Assembly: GCA_001784725.1 (NCBI GenBank)
Contig: MFRX01000022.1
Location: 7,570 to 34,184, forward strand
Source of the DNA: Candidatus Moranbacteria bacterium RIFCSPHIGHO2_02_FULL_40_12b
GTDB lineage: Bacteria > Patescibacteriota > Minisyncoccia > Moranbacterales > 2-12-FULL-40-10
Length of the DNA stretch: 26,615 bases
Direction of reading: 5' to 3'
The position numbers were made by a program, and so were the translations under genes. Shown here piece after piece: positions 1 through 6,599 of the stretch. Numbering within the stretch: position 1 is the stretch's first letter; every line of letters starts with the position of its first letter. Below the pieces are notes generated by a model. It had not been told where the DNA came from, made no database searches, and saw only the letters and a list, made by a program, of their open reading frames with translations.

Positions 1-209
1 AAATCCCTGGTATTTCCAGAAAAAGCAATGGAAAGTATTAATGTTTCATATCCGCCGTCATAAAAAACAACCGCCTTTTGGTCGGTCTCATAAACCGTCC
101 GATAAGGCGGCGCTATTAATCCCCCATCGGCAAAAACCGCGGGCGCGCAATAAAGAGAGAGGGATATAATAACAACTAACCCGATTATTTTTGATGTTAT
201 TTTTTTCAT
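1..209 (-). CDS. Secreted DUF2330-like protein, N-terminal part only
   Basis: This is the 5' end of a minus-strand gene cut by the left edge of the window; about 69 residues are visible. It starts MKKITSKIIGLVVII, a basic hydrophobic signal peptide ending near a CAPAVFADGG cleavage region, so the product is exported. The mature part begins with ADGGLIAPP, and then has QKAVVFYDGG and ETLILSIAFSG, which resembles the start of DUF2330-type secreted proteins, whose function is unknown. The assignment rests on pattern resemblance over one short region. The gene sits 28 bases downstream of the acidic repeat protein on the same strand, so the two are probably co-transcribed. The reading frame is open to the window edge with no internal stop. 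Confidence 0.6.
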   Translation of the reverse strand, partial: MKKITSKIIGLVVIISLSLYCAPAVFADGGLIAPPYRTVYETDQKAVVFYDGGYETLILSIAFSGNTRD

Positions 210-237
210 CTTTGCGTCAACCACCTAATTTAATAAT

Positions 238-1731
238 CTATACGCTGAAAAAATCCAGAATACTCCCCCAGAATGATTGACTTTTGCTTAGATAGCCGCC
301 GGTCTCGGGATTGAAATTTAAAGTGGTCTTAATCTTGACTTTGAAAACTCCCAAAAACCTATCTTCTTTCTGTCCGGCAATTTCATAGACAACTTTGTTC
401 TTTTTTACCTTGATTTCCATTTTTTCAACCGTATCCATGCCGTATTTCGCCCGGGCTTTGGCAAAAATCACATCCGGCATTGATTTCAGCTCAACTTTTC
501 CGTTCGGTGTAACCACATAAATTTTTCCCGTTTCATTATCCACTTCCATGGGAAAGTTGGCTGAAACCCCATAACCCATATGGCTAACTTTGAAATTCTT
601 TCCTTCTATTTTAATTTTAGCTATTTTTTCCGGCTCGACTTCGTCAATGTCGTCAGCGTCATCATTTTCAATTTCAACCTCCATTTCTTCCTCTTCTTGA
701 TTATATTTTACTTTTAAAACTTCGCTCCCTTCTTTTACTTTGACTTGCAACACCTTGCCGTCCACTGTTTTTATTTTAATCTCGCTTAACTTCTTGCCGT
801 ATATGTCATAAGTCGTGGTTTTGGTTTCCGTCTTGCCATTTTCGGTTTCGGTTTTTGCCACTTTTTTCTCCAGCAAATTTCCATTAGCGTCATACGTATA
901 GGTTGTAGTTTTCGTTTCTTCCTTGCCGTCCTCAAGATCCGTTTCGGTGACTTTTCTCTCCAATATTCTCCCGGATGCGTCCCTGGTAATGACAATCACT
1001 TTCGTTTCATCATCTTCGGTTATTGTCGTGGTTTCCGTGGTCGTCCCGTCAGGATTGGTGACGGTATTTTTCGCGACTGCTTCGCCTCCATGTTCAACTT
1101 CGTCTATGTCCTCATTTTCATTTTCATCTTCAGTGTCAGTTCCGTTAATTTTTTTGCTTATTAATTTTCCGCTTGCGTCATAAGTATAGACCTTAGTCTC
1201 CGTTTCCTGTTTGCCGTCTTCTGTTTTTGTCTCAGTGATTTTTATCTCCAGTATTTTTCCGGACGCGTCTCTGGTAATGACAGTTACCTTAGTCTCATCT
1301 TCTTCGGTCTTGGTTATGGTTTCCGTTGTGGTGCCGCCAGCGTTAGTGACGGTATTTTTTGTGACCACTTCATTTTCGTCATCATCCTCAACTCCGTTTT
1401 CATCAATGTCATCATCATCTTTCTCATCTTTTAATTTATTTTCATTTTCGTCCTCATCGTCATCGTCATTTTTTACTTTTGTCGTATTTTTGATTCTTTT
1501 GCTATCCTCGTCTTTTTCATCATTCTCATCCTTATCTTTATCTTTATCTTCATCTTTCTCCTCTTCGCCATCACCACTTTTATCCTCCTCGCCTTCATCT
1601 TCTCCCGCCACGGCTACCGGATTGATTTTTTTCACGATTTTGGAAAAATAGGAAGCAAAAGATATGCCGGTAGCAAATAAAATTGCTACCACGATAAAAA
1701 TTAGAACCGGGATTTTTCTTATGTTTTTCAT
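238..1731 (-). CDS. Membrane-anchored acidic protein with YD-like tandem repeats
   Basis: I do not recognise a named family for this 497-residue protein. Residues 7-29 form one hydrophobic segment, an uncleaved anchor or signal peptide. Residues 43-122 are extremely acidic and low in complexity (Asp, Glu, Lys runs). Two tandem 96-residue repeats follow, starting at KNTVTN at residues 125 and 221; each holds two 30-residue subunits built around TRDASGKIL or TYDANGNLL, reminiscent of YD/RHS beta-strand repeats. Residues 380-497 form a different C-terminal domain with METGK-like and FKVKIKTTL strands and an aromatic end (FWGSILDFF). The likely place is the outer face of the membrane, perhaps in cation binding or adhesion, but that is inference. 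Tandem extended -10 elements lie just upstream. Confidence 0.75.
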   Translation of the reverse strand: MKNIRKIPVLIFIVVAILFATGISFASYFSKIVKKINPVAVAGEDEGEEDKSGDGEEEKDEDKDKDKDENDEKDEDSKRIKNTTKVKNDDDDEDENENKLKDEKDDDDIDENGVEDDDENEVVTKNTVTNAGGTTTETITKTEEDETKVTVITRDASGKILEIKITETKTEDGKQETETKVYTYDASGKLISKKINGTDTEDENENEDIDEVEHGGEAVAKNTVTNPDGTTTETTTITEDDETKVIVITRDASGRILERKVTETDLEDGKEETKTTTYTYDANGNLLEKKVAKTETENGKTETKTTTYDIYGKKLSEIKIKTVDGKVLQVKVKEGSEVLKVKYNQEEEEMEVEIENDDADDIDEVEPEKIAKIKIEGKNFKVSHMGYGVSANFPMEVDNETGKIYVVTPNGKVELKSMPDVIFAKARAKYGMDTVEKMEIKVKKNKVVYEIAGQKEDRFLGVFKVKIKTTLNFNPETGGYLSKSQSFWGSILDFFSV

Positions 1732-1778
1732 ATTTTTATTTTTTAGTTGATTAGTCCGCTCTTTTCTTGGTTGTTTTA

Positions 1779-1800
1779 ATTATAGCACAAAATTATAGCA
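1779..1800 (-). promoter_or_regulatory. Tandem extended -10 promoter elements
   Basis: The minus strand carries TGCTATAAT twice, with TATAAT cores at 1792-1797 and 1779-1784, exactly 13 bases apart as part of a direct repeat (AATTATAGCACAAA on plus). They lie 48 and 61 bases upstream of the start of the acidic repeat protein. No good -35 is visible, as expected if the TG of the extended -10 carries recognition. The same TGC-TATAAT pattern is found before ybaK. Confidence 0.5.
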
Positions 1801-1909
1801 CAAAAAAGACCGCGATGAAACGGCTTGTGGATAACCATTATAATTGGCTTATTTAAAGTAAAATATATCTGAATAAATACTATCATTAACATCCGCCTAA
1901 GTATTACAT

Positions 1910-1980
1910 TCGGGGTGCGGGGAATTGAACCCCGGCTACAAGACCCCCAGCCTTGCGTACTACCATTATACTACACCCCG
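1910..1980 (-). tRNA. tRNA-Pro(GGG)
   Basis: The minus strand folds into a complete cloverleaf. The acceptor CGGGGTG pairs perfectly with CACCCCG, the D stem is GTAT/GTAC, the anticodon stem is CAAGG/TCTTG with loop CTGGGGG, giving anticodon GGG, the variable region has 4 bases, and the T arm CGGGG/CCCCG encloses TTCAATT. The discriminator is A and CCA is not encoded, so the 3' end must be added after transcription. It lies downstream of the response-regulator operon, separated from it by a terminator. Confidence 0.95.
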
Positions 1981-2015
1981 CCACAAATAAATTAACACAT
2001 AAGAAAAAAATTTAA

Positions 2016-2039
2016 AAGGAACGGCCATTGCCGTTCCTT
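2016..2039 (-). terminator. Rho-independent terminator of the two-component operon
   Basis: A 10-bp perfect stem (AAGGAACGGC with GCCGTTCCTT) has a 4-base loop and, read on the minus strand, runs into a T-rich tract at about 2000-2013. It sits 18 bases after the stop of the single-domain response regulator and before tRNA-Pro. Confidence 0.88.
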
Positions 2040-2057
2040 CTTGTGTCCACATTATTT

Positions 2058-2492
2058 TTATGTTATTGACTGCGCGTCGCGGAATATATTTTTGGATTTC
2101 TCAATCATTTTTTCAATCATATCCGCTAGTTGGGTGGGGATTATATCGGTCTTTAAAACATACTTGGTGTTTTTATGCTTCCTGGTTTCATTTTTATACT
2201 CCTCGTTGCTGTAATTGGTAAAAACCACGATTGGCACGCCGTCAAGTTCCTTATTTTTTCTGATCTCCTTTAGTACTTCAATGCCGGATATTTTGGGAAG
2301 AAGAATGTCCAGAATAAAAGCGTCAGGCGCCTGAATTTCTTTATTTTTAATTTTATTCACCACTGCCATCGCTTCTTCTCCGTTCAAAACCCCCTCCAGT
2401 TCAAATCCGGAAAAATTAAAAGAAATCCTGCAAAGCTCGATTAAGTCCGGCTCATCTTCGACATAAATTACTTTTTTCCTTTCTTTGTCCAT
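2058..2492 (-). CDS. Single-domain response regulator (receiver only)
   Basis: A 144-residue CheY-like receiver with no output domain. The acidic pocket is E12-D13, the phosphoacceptor is D62 in the strand FILDILLP, the switch Thr is T92 in VVFTNYS, and the conserved Lys is K114 in YVLKTD. The receiver fold accounts for almost the whole protein, leaving a short C-terminal tail. It presumably receives phosphate from the histidine kinase of the same operon and acts through protein contact, or serves as a phosphate sink; no DNA-binding region is present. It starts 24 bases after the stop of the tandem receiver, so the two are probably co-translated. The family is certain; the partner is inferred from position. 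Confidence 0.93.
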   Translation of the reverse strand: MDKERKKVIYVEDEPDLIELCRISFNFSGFELEGVLNGEEAMAVVNKIKNKEIQAPDAFILDILLPKISGIEVLKEIRKNKELDGVPIVVFTNYSNEEYKNETRKHKNTKYVLKTDIIPTQLADMIEKMIEKSKNIFRDAQSIT

Positions 2493-2516
2493 GGCATTTT
2501 TCGCCGAGTGTCGTTT

Positions 2517-3302
2517 TCAGGCGCATAAAATTTTTCTTACTTTTTCCACGATCTCGTTGGTCGTGGTTGAGGCCTTAATGAGATAATCCGCCGCGCCCAG
2601 TTCCTGGCCTTTCTTAATATCCGTTTCCTGGCCGAGATTGGAAAGTATGATAACCGGAATGCCTGAAATTTCTTTATCAGGATTTGATTTAATTTTCTGC
2701 AGGGTCTCAAATCCGTTCATGCCCGGAAGAACCAAATCCAAAAGCACGAGATCCGGTTTTTGGCTGGCTATTTTTTTCAGCCCGTCTTCGGCGTCCACAG
2801 CCGTTTCAACATGGAATCCGTCATCGACAAATTTCCGGCTGCACAAACTCCGAAGAAGTTGGTCGTCTTCCACTATGAGAATATTCTTTTTTCCCCTAGC
2901 GCAAGCGGCGCCATTCGCTTGATCGGGGCCGCCAATGATATTTTTGACCTTATCTATGACCTCGCCGGGATCAAATTCCGCCTTCACTAAATAGTCCTTG
3001 ACTCCCAATTTAATCGCTCTTTCTATCTCGACTGGCTGGCCGGAGTTGGAAATTATGATAATCGGAATTTTCGAAAGTTCAGCGTTCTTATGAACTGTTT
3101 CCATTACCTGAAAACCATCAACTTTCGGCATTAAGATGTCCAGCAGCACTAAATCCGGCTTGAACATTCTCATTTTCTCGAGGCCTTCACTCCCGTCATA
3201 GGCGCTATCAACTTCGTAGCCCTCCACTTTTAATTTCTTGATTATGGCGTCAGAAAGGGTTTTTTCATCTTCAATAACTAAAATTTTCTTTTTTGCGCTC
3301 AT
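2517..3302 (-). CDS. Tandem double-receiver response regulator
   Basis: This 261-residue protein contains two complete CheY-like receivers and nothing else. Receiver 1 covers about residues 5-123, with E11-D12, phosphoacceptor D55 (LVLLDILMP), S85 and K107. Receiver 2 covers about 139-259, with E145-D146-D147, phosphoacceptor D189 (LVLLDLVLP), S221 and K243. Both domains keep every residue needed for phosphorylation, so both are probably active. A short Gly/Ala-rich linker (124-138) joins them. It lies between the kinase and the single receiver in one operon. The lack of any effector domain means the output must be a protein-protein interaction or phosphotransfer. Similar REC-REC proteins are known elsewhere, but their outputs vary. 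Confidence 0.93.
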   Translation of the reverse strand: MSAKKKILVIEDEKTLSDAIIKKLKVEGYEVDSAYDGSEGLEKMRMFKPDLVLLDILMPKVDGFQVMETVHKNAELSKIPIIIISNSGQPVEIERAIKLGVKDYLVKAEFDPGEVIDKVKNIIGGPDQANGAACARGKKNILIVEDDQLLRSLCSRKFVDDGFHVETAVDAEDGLKKIASQKPDLVLLDLVLPGMNGFETLQKIKSNPDKEISGIPVIILSNLGQETDIKKGQELGAADYLIKASTTTNEIVEKVRKILCA

Positions 3303-3314
3303 ATTTTTTAATTA

Positions 3315-3405
3315 TAGGACTTATACGTTTGGTTTTTTAGACATCCGGTGTCTAACAACTATAGCGGCTGAAAGACATCGGATGTCTTCAAGCGCGTGAG
3401 TCCTA
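3315..3405. repeat. Paired palindromes within an outer inverted repeat
   Basis: Between the kinase stop and the double-receiver start there are two similar palindromes: TTAGACA-5 nt-TGTCTAA at 3337-3355 and AAGACAT-3 nt-ATGTCTT at 3372-3388. They are framed by TAGGACT at 3315-3321 and its complement AGTCCTA at 3399-3405. The region lies inside the operon, so it may act as RNA (processing or attenuation between kinase and regulators) or as a pair of operator sites. Neither hairpin is followed by a T tract on the minus strand, so they are not simple terminators. Confidence 0.6.
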
Positions 3406-3420
3406 AAATAATTATTATGC

Positions 3421-5238
3421 TTAAGGTTCAACCGGCAAAAAGAAACTAAACGTGCTCCCTTTGCCTTCTTCGCTTTCAACCCAAACCCTTCCGCCGTGTT
3501 TCTCGATAATATTCTTCACGATAAACAGTCCCAGACCGGATCCTTCGGTCTGCGCCCTTATGGCATTTTTACTGCGGTAAAATTTGGTAAAAAGCTTGCT
3601 AATATCGGAAGCCGGTATTCCAATTCCGGAGTCCTTTATTTTAAATTCCACTTTCATATTATCATTTTTTAGGAAAATAGTCACCTTACCGCCGGAAGGG
3701 GTATATTTTATCGCGTTATCAATAAGGTTTTGCACGACCAGTCGAATTTTTTGCACATCGGCTTTGATTTCGGGAATCCTATTTTCTAGTTTTTCATAAA
3801 CAAAATGAATCTTTTTTTTATTGCTAAGCTGGCTGGTTTCACTGATTACGCCGTCAATCAGATCCTCAAAATTCACTAGAGTAAATTCATAAGCAGTCCT
3901 TCCTTCTTCAATCCGGGCGACATCCAAAAGATCATTAACCAAGTGGATCATTCTTTCATTGCTTTGATACCCCTGCATCAAAAATGTCCGCTGTTCAGGA
4001 TTCATAAGCCCCAAATCCCCGTCAATAAGCATGCGGAGCGTCCATTTTACCGCCGAAAGCGGCGTCCGCAATTGATGGGCGGCGGTTGAAACAAATTCCG
4101 ATTTTATTTTTTCTATCTCTTTTTCCCGGCTAATATCATGCAAAACAATAAAAAAACCGATTTTTCTCCCCCTCTTTGTTAAAGGCATAACAGACACTTC
4201 CACAGTTAGAATTTCTTTAACTGCCAACTCCCGGCGAATAATTTTTTGTGGACCTTTTTTAACAAGGTCAATTAGCGGTTTAATCTGGGGAAAAGGAAAC
4301 ATTTCATCGAAAGACTTGCCTATTAATTCTTTACTGTTAATTTCTAAAATGTTTTCGGCTTGGGGGTTCATCAAAATAAGTTTATTGCCTTTTTCAAACA
4401 TTTCTTTGTCAAAAACCAAGAGTCCGTCAGTAAAACTGGTGATTATCGCCAATGTTTTATTTTTCTCTTCATCCGCCGTTTTTCTAGCTTCATCAAAATT
4501 GTTTAAGATATTTGCCATGTCTTCCGTCATCTTATTGAAAGCCCCGGCTAATTTTTCAAGCTCATCGCCGGTTTTTATTTCTATTCGGTAATCCAGATTC
4601 CCTTTTCCAATAATGGTTGTTCCTTCCCTAAGCCTCTCTAAAGGACTGGTTATTCTTTTTGTCAAGAAAAAAGAGATGATAATAGCCAGAAAAAACGTTA
4701 TAATAAAAAGCACCACGCTGCTTAAAATCACCGCTCTTTCAGCGGAAACAACCGACCGCAGGGAAACGCCCATCAAAAGACTCCAAGGCCTTCCTTCTTC
4801 ATCTCTAATTTCAAGGGGCTGGATAATTAATTTTATTTCCTCAACGCCCATGGGATATGTCCAGTCCTGAATTAATGTTTCTTCCGTCCCTAAAAATGGC
4901 TCTTTAATCATTTTGCCCATTGAGATTACATCAGGATCGTCGGAAAAATAAATTCTGCCGTCCGGTTTTGTCACCCACAAAAAAACAATGTCTTCTGATT
5001 CGCTGATAATAAGTTTCAAGGTCTCAAAAGGCCAAACCCCGGTATCATACGCTTTTTCAATTTGCTTTGAGGCGATTTTACTAAGGGTTTCGCTTCTCTT
5101 AATTAAATTTTCCGTAATCCTGCCCTCCTGTTGTTTTAAAGAAATAAAAATAAAAAACGCTCCGCTTAAAAAAAGCGTTAACACCAACGATCCGAAAATC
5201 TTGCCGAAAATACTATTTTTAAACATTCCAAACATCAT
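3421..5238 (-). CDS. Membrane sensor histidine kinase (HAMP-PAS-HisKA-HATPase)
   Basis: A hybrid-free sensor kinase of about 605 residues. I start it at ATG 5238; an in-frame TTG at 5274 would add 12 residues that overlap a -10-like TATAAT. Counting from 5238, a first membrane helix (about 10-33) and a second (about 170-193) flank an extracytoplasmic sensor region. HAMP follows (194-247), then a PAS-like domain (about 265-370), HisKA with the H-box HQLRTPLSA (phosphorylated H388), the N-box NLIDNAIKYTP, and the G1 (DSGIGIP) and G2 (GSGLGLFIV) motifs. All catalytic motifs look intact. Two receiver-only proteins follow in the same direction and are its likely phosphate acceptors. The signal is unknown; the sensor region contains WVTKPDGRIYFSDDP, resembling single-Cache-type extracellular domains. 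Confidence 0.95.
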   Translation of the reverse strand: MMFGMFKNSIFGKIFGSLVLTLFLSGAFFIFISLKQQEGRITENLIKRSETLSKIASKQIEKAYDTGVWPFETLKLIISESEDIVFLWVTKPDGRIYFSDDPDVISMGKMIKEPFLGTEETLIQDWTYPMGVEEIKLIIQPLEIRDEEGRPWSLLMGVSLRSVVSAERAVILSSVVLFIITFFLAIIISFFLTKRITSPLERLREGTTIIGKGNLDYRIEIKTGDELEKLAGAFNKMTEDMANILNNFDEARKTADEEKNKTLAIITSFTDGLLVFDKEMFEKGNKLILMNPQAENILEINSKELIGKSFDEMFPFPQIKPLIDLVKKGPQKIIRRELAVKEILTVEVSVMPLTKRGRKIGFFIVLHDISREKEIEKIKSEFVSTAAHQLRTPLSAVKWTLRMLIDGDLGLMNPEQRTFLMQGYQSNERMIHLVNDLLDVARIEEGRTAYEFTLVNFEDLIDGVISETSQLSNKKKIHFVYEKLENRIPEIKADVQKIRLVVQNLIDNAIKYTPSGGKVTIFLKNDNMKVEFKIKDSGIGIPASDISKLFTKFYRSKNAIRAQTEGSGLGLFIVKNIIEKHGGRVWVESEEGKGSTFSFFLPVEP

Positions 5239-5265
5239 TTGCTTCTTTTTACTATTAATATTATA

Positions 5266-5271
5266 ATTATA
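5266..5271 (-). promoter_or_regulatory. Putative -10 of the histidine kinase operon
   Basis: A perfect TATAAT on the minus strand lies 28 bases upstream of ATG 5238. The -35 region is weak. Its position argues for the ATG start over the upstream TTG, whose codons would overlap the -10. Confidence 0.4.
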
Positions 5272-5385
5272 CAATAAAAAGAAAAAAAGATAAAATCTTT
5301 AAAATTCCGCATGGTTTAATACAAGTATTTACTAATATCTTGCCAATAATATAAAATAGAGATAGGGGAATACTTGTATATTTCC

Positions 5386-5424
5386 CGACAACTTGTCGCA
5401 TTTTTATTATATTTAATGTATAAT
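5386..5424 (+). promoter_or_regulatory. Putative rhodanese promoter with adjoining palindrome
   Basis: TATAAT at 5419-5424 lies 47 bases upstream of the rhodanese start. Just before it, at 5386-5398, is a perfect 13-base palindrome, CGACAA-C-TTGTCG, whose right half (TTGTCG) resembles a -35 but is 20 bases from the -10, too far for a good promoter. The palindrome also lies between divergent genes, so an operator affecting either direction is possible. Confidence 0.4.
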
Positions 5425-5471
5425 TTTGGTAACCCTGTCGTGGAATATCTTTAATTAAATAAACTAAAAAA

Positions 5472-6443
5472 ATGAACAAAAGAAAAATTTTTTTACTTAT
5501 CATTGCAGCCGTGGCAATAATACTCGGAGGATATTTATTGACAACAACGCTAATAAAATCTCAACCGCCCCTAATTCAGCCAATAGAAAAAATAGATCCG
5601 GTTGTAAGCGTGGATTGGTTATCTGCTAATTTAGACATTCCCAATCTCCGCCTCATTTTTGTCGGTTCTGGCAAAGATAAGGTTGAGATTTATGACCAAG
5701 GACATATAAAGGGCTCCATCTATTTAGACAGCGGCTCTTCTTGGTATGAAGATAAAACCAAAACAGGAATGGCCGGCATTGTCGTTTCCAAAGAAAAATT
5801 TGAGAAACTAATGGGCGAGGCGGGAATTTCCAATGACGATTTGATAGTTCTCTACGGAGTGCCGGCCAGCGCTCATATTGGCAGGGCCCTTTGGACTTTT
5901 AAGTATTACGGGCATGAGAATGTCGCCTATCTTAACGGAGGGATAACTGAATGGGTTAGAAAAATGGGTAAAGAATCATTAGTCAAAGAAACTTCGGAGA
6001 TAATCCCAACTGCTTATCGGTCCGCTCCTCAAGAGAGTATAAGAATAACCGCCGATGAATTGTCCAGAAATCTAAATAATCAGAATATAGTAATAATAGA
6101 CGCGCGCACCGTTGAAGAGTATTCCGGTCAAAAAATACTGGAAGGAGTAAGTCGGGGCGGCCGCATACCGGGAGCGATAAATATAGAGTGGTATAAATCA
6201 ACAATTAGCCCTGATAATGAGATTCTTAAATCAAAAGAGGAGCTGGAATTAATATATAAAGATATCCCCAAAAACAAAGAAATTATTGTTTATTGCCAGA
6301 CCGGCACCAGATCTTCCAACCCTTTCTTTGTTCTTAAATACATACTGGGGTATCCCAATGTCAGAAATTACGACGGCTCCTGGGACGAATGGTCCAACGC
6401 TAAGAATTCTGACGGTACATTTAAATATCCAATTGAAAACTAG
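5472..6443 (+). CDS. Exported two-domain rhodanese (sulfurtransferase)
   Basis: A 323-residue thiosulfate/3-mercaptopyruvate sulfurtransferase-type protein. Residues 6-27 form an N-terminal membrane anchor or signal peptide, so the enzyme works outside the cytoplasmic membrane. The N-terminal rhodanese domain (about 42-170) has VLYGVPASAHIGR where a catalytic Cys would be and is thus the inactive, structural half. The C-terminal domain (about 190-315) has the active loop CQTGTRSS with catalytic C275, and ends with the family motif GSWDEW. The enzyme moves sulfane sulfur from a donor to a thiol acceptor; the loop alone does not settle which donor. It stands alone on plus, divergent from the histidine kinase, and is followed by a terminator. 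No Shine-Dalgarno site is visible. Confidence 0.9.
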   Translation: MNKRKIFLLIIAAVAIILGGYLLTTTLIKSQPPLIQPIEKIDPVVSVDWLSANLDIPNLRLIFVGSGKDKVEIYDQGHIKGSIYLDSGSSWYEDKTKTGMAGIVVSKEKFEKLMGEAGISNDDLIVLYGVPASAHIGRALWTFKYYGHENVAYLNGGITEWVRKMGKESLVKETSEIIPTAYRSAPQESIRITADELSRNLNNQNIVIIDARTVEEYSGQKILEGVSRGGRIPGAINIEWYKSTISPDNEILKSKEELELIYKDIPKNKEIIVYCQTGTRSSNPFFVLKYILGYPNVRNYDGSWDEWSNAKNSDGTFKYPIEN

Positions 6444-6471
6444 TAGAATCGGGAGGGATACTCTTGATTTG

Positions 6472-6495
6472 GAAAGCGATAATTTTGTCGCTTTC
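6472..6495 (+). terminator. Rho-independent terminator after the rhodanese gene
   Basis: An 8-bp perfect stem (GAAAGCGA with TCGCTTTC) and an 8-base loop are followed by TTTTATTTT, 28 bases after the stop codon. Confidence 0.85.
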
Positions 6496-6561
6496 TTTTA
6501 TTTTATAAATCATACCGCAAAAAAGCATGTGGAAAATGCAATTTTCGCTTTTTGGCGCGAT

Positions 6562-6590
6562 TAGACAGTGGAAAGAATATGCGATAGTAT
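6562..6590 (+). promoter_or_regulatory. Promoter of the PEGA/propeller gene
   Basis: TAGACA at 6562-6567 and TAGTAT at 6585-6590 are separated by 17 bases. Transcription would start near 6597, only about 3 bases before ATG 6600, so the message is expected to be leaderless or nearly so. Confidence 0.5.
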
Positions 6591-6599
6591 ATTTTCAGT

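Noticed and set aside
238..1731. RHS/YD-repeat polymorphic toxin
   Set aside because: There are only two repeat units, no RHS core or protease motif, and no toxin domain or immunity gene.
1739..1909. Replication origin near the DnaA box
   Set aside because: Only one box is present, there is no cluster and no dnaA or dnaN gene nearby.
3421..5274. Longer histidine kinase from a TTG start
   Set aside because: The added 12 codons overlap a perfect TATAAT, and two ATG codons follow right before the membrane helix.
5267..5503. Minus-strand open frame of 78 codons across the kinase-rhodanese divergent gap
   Set aside because: It covers both promoter regions and overlaps the start of the rhodanese gene; the composition is that of AT-rich spacer.
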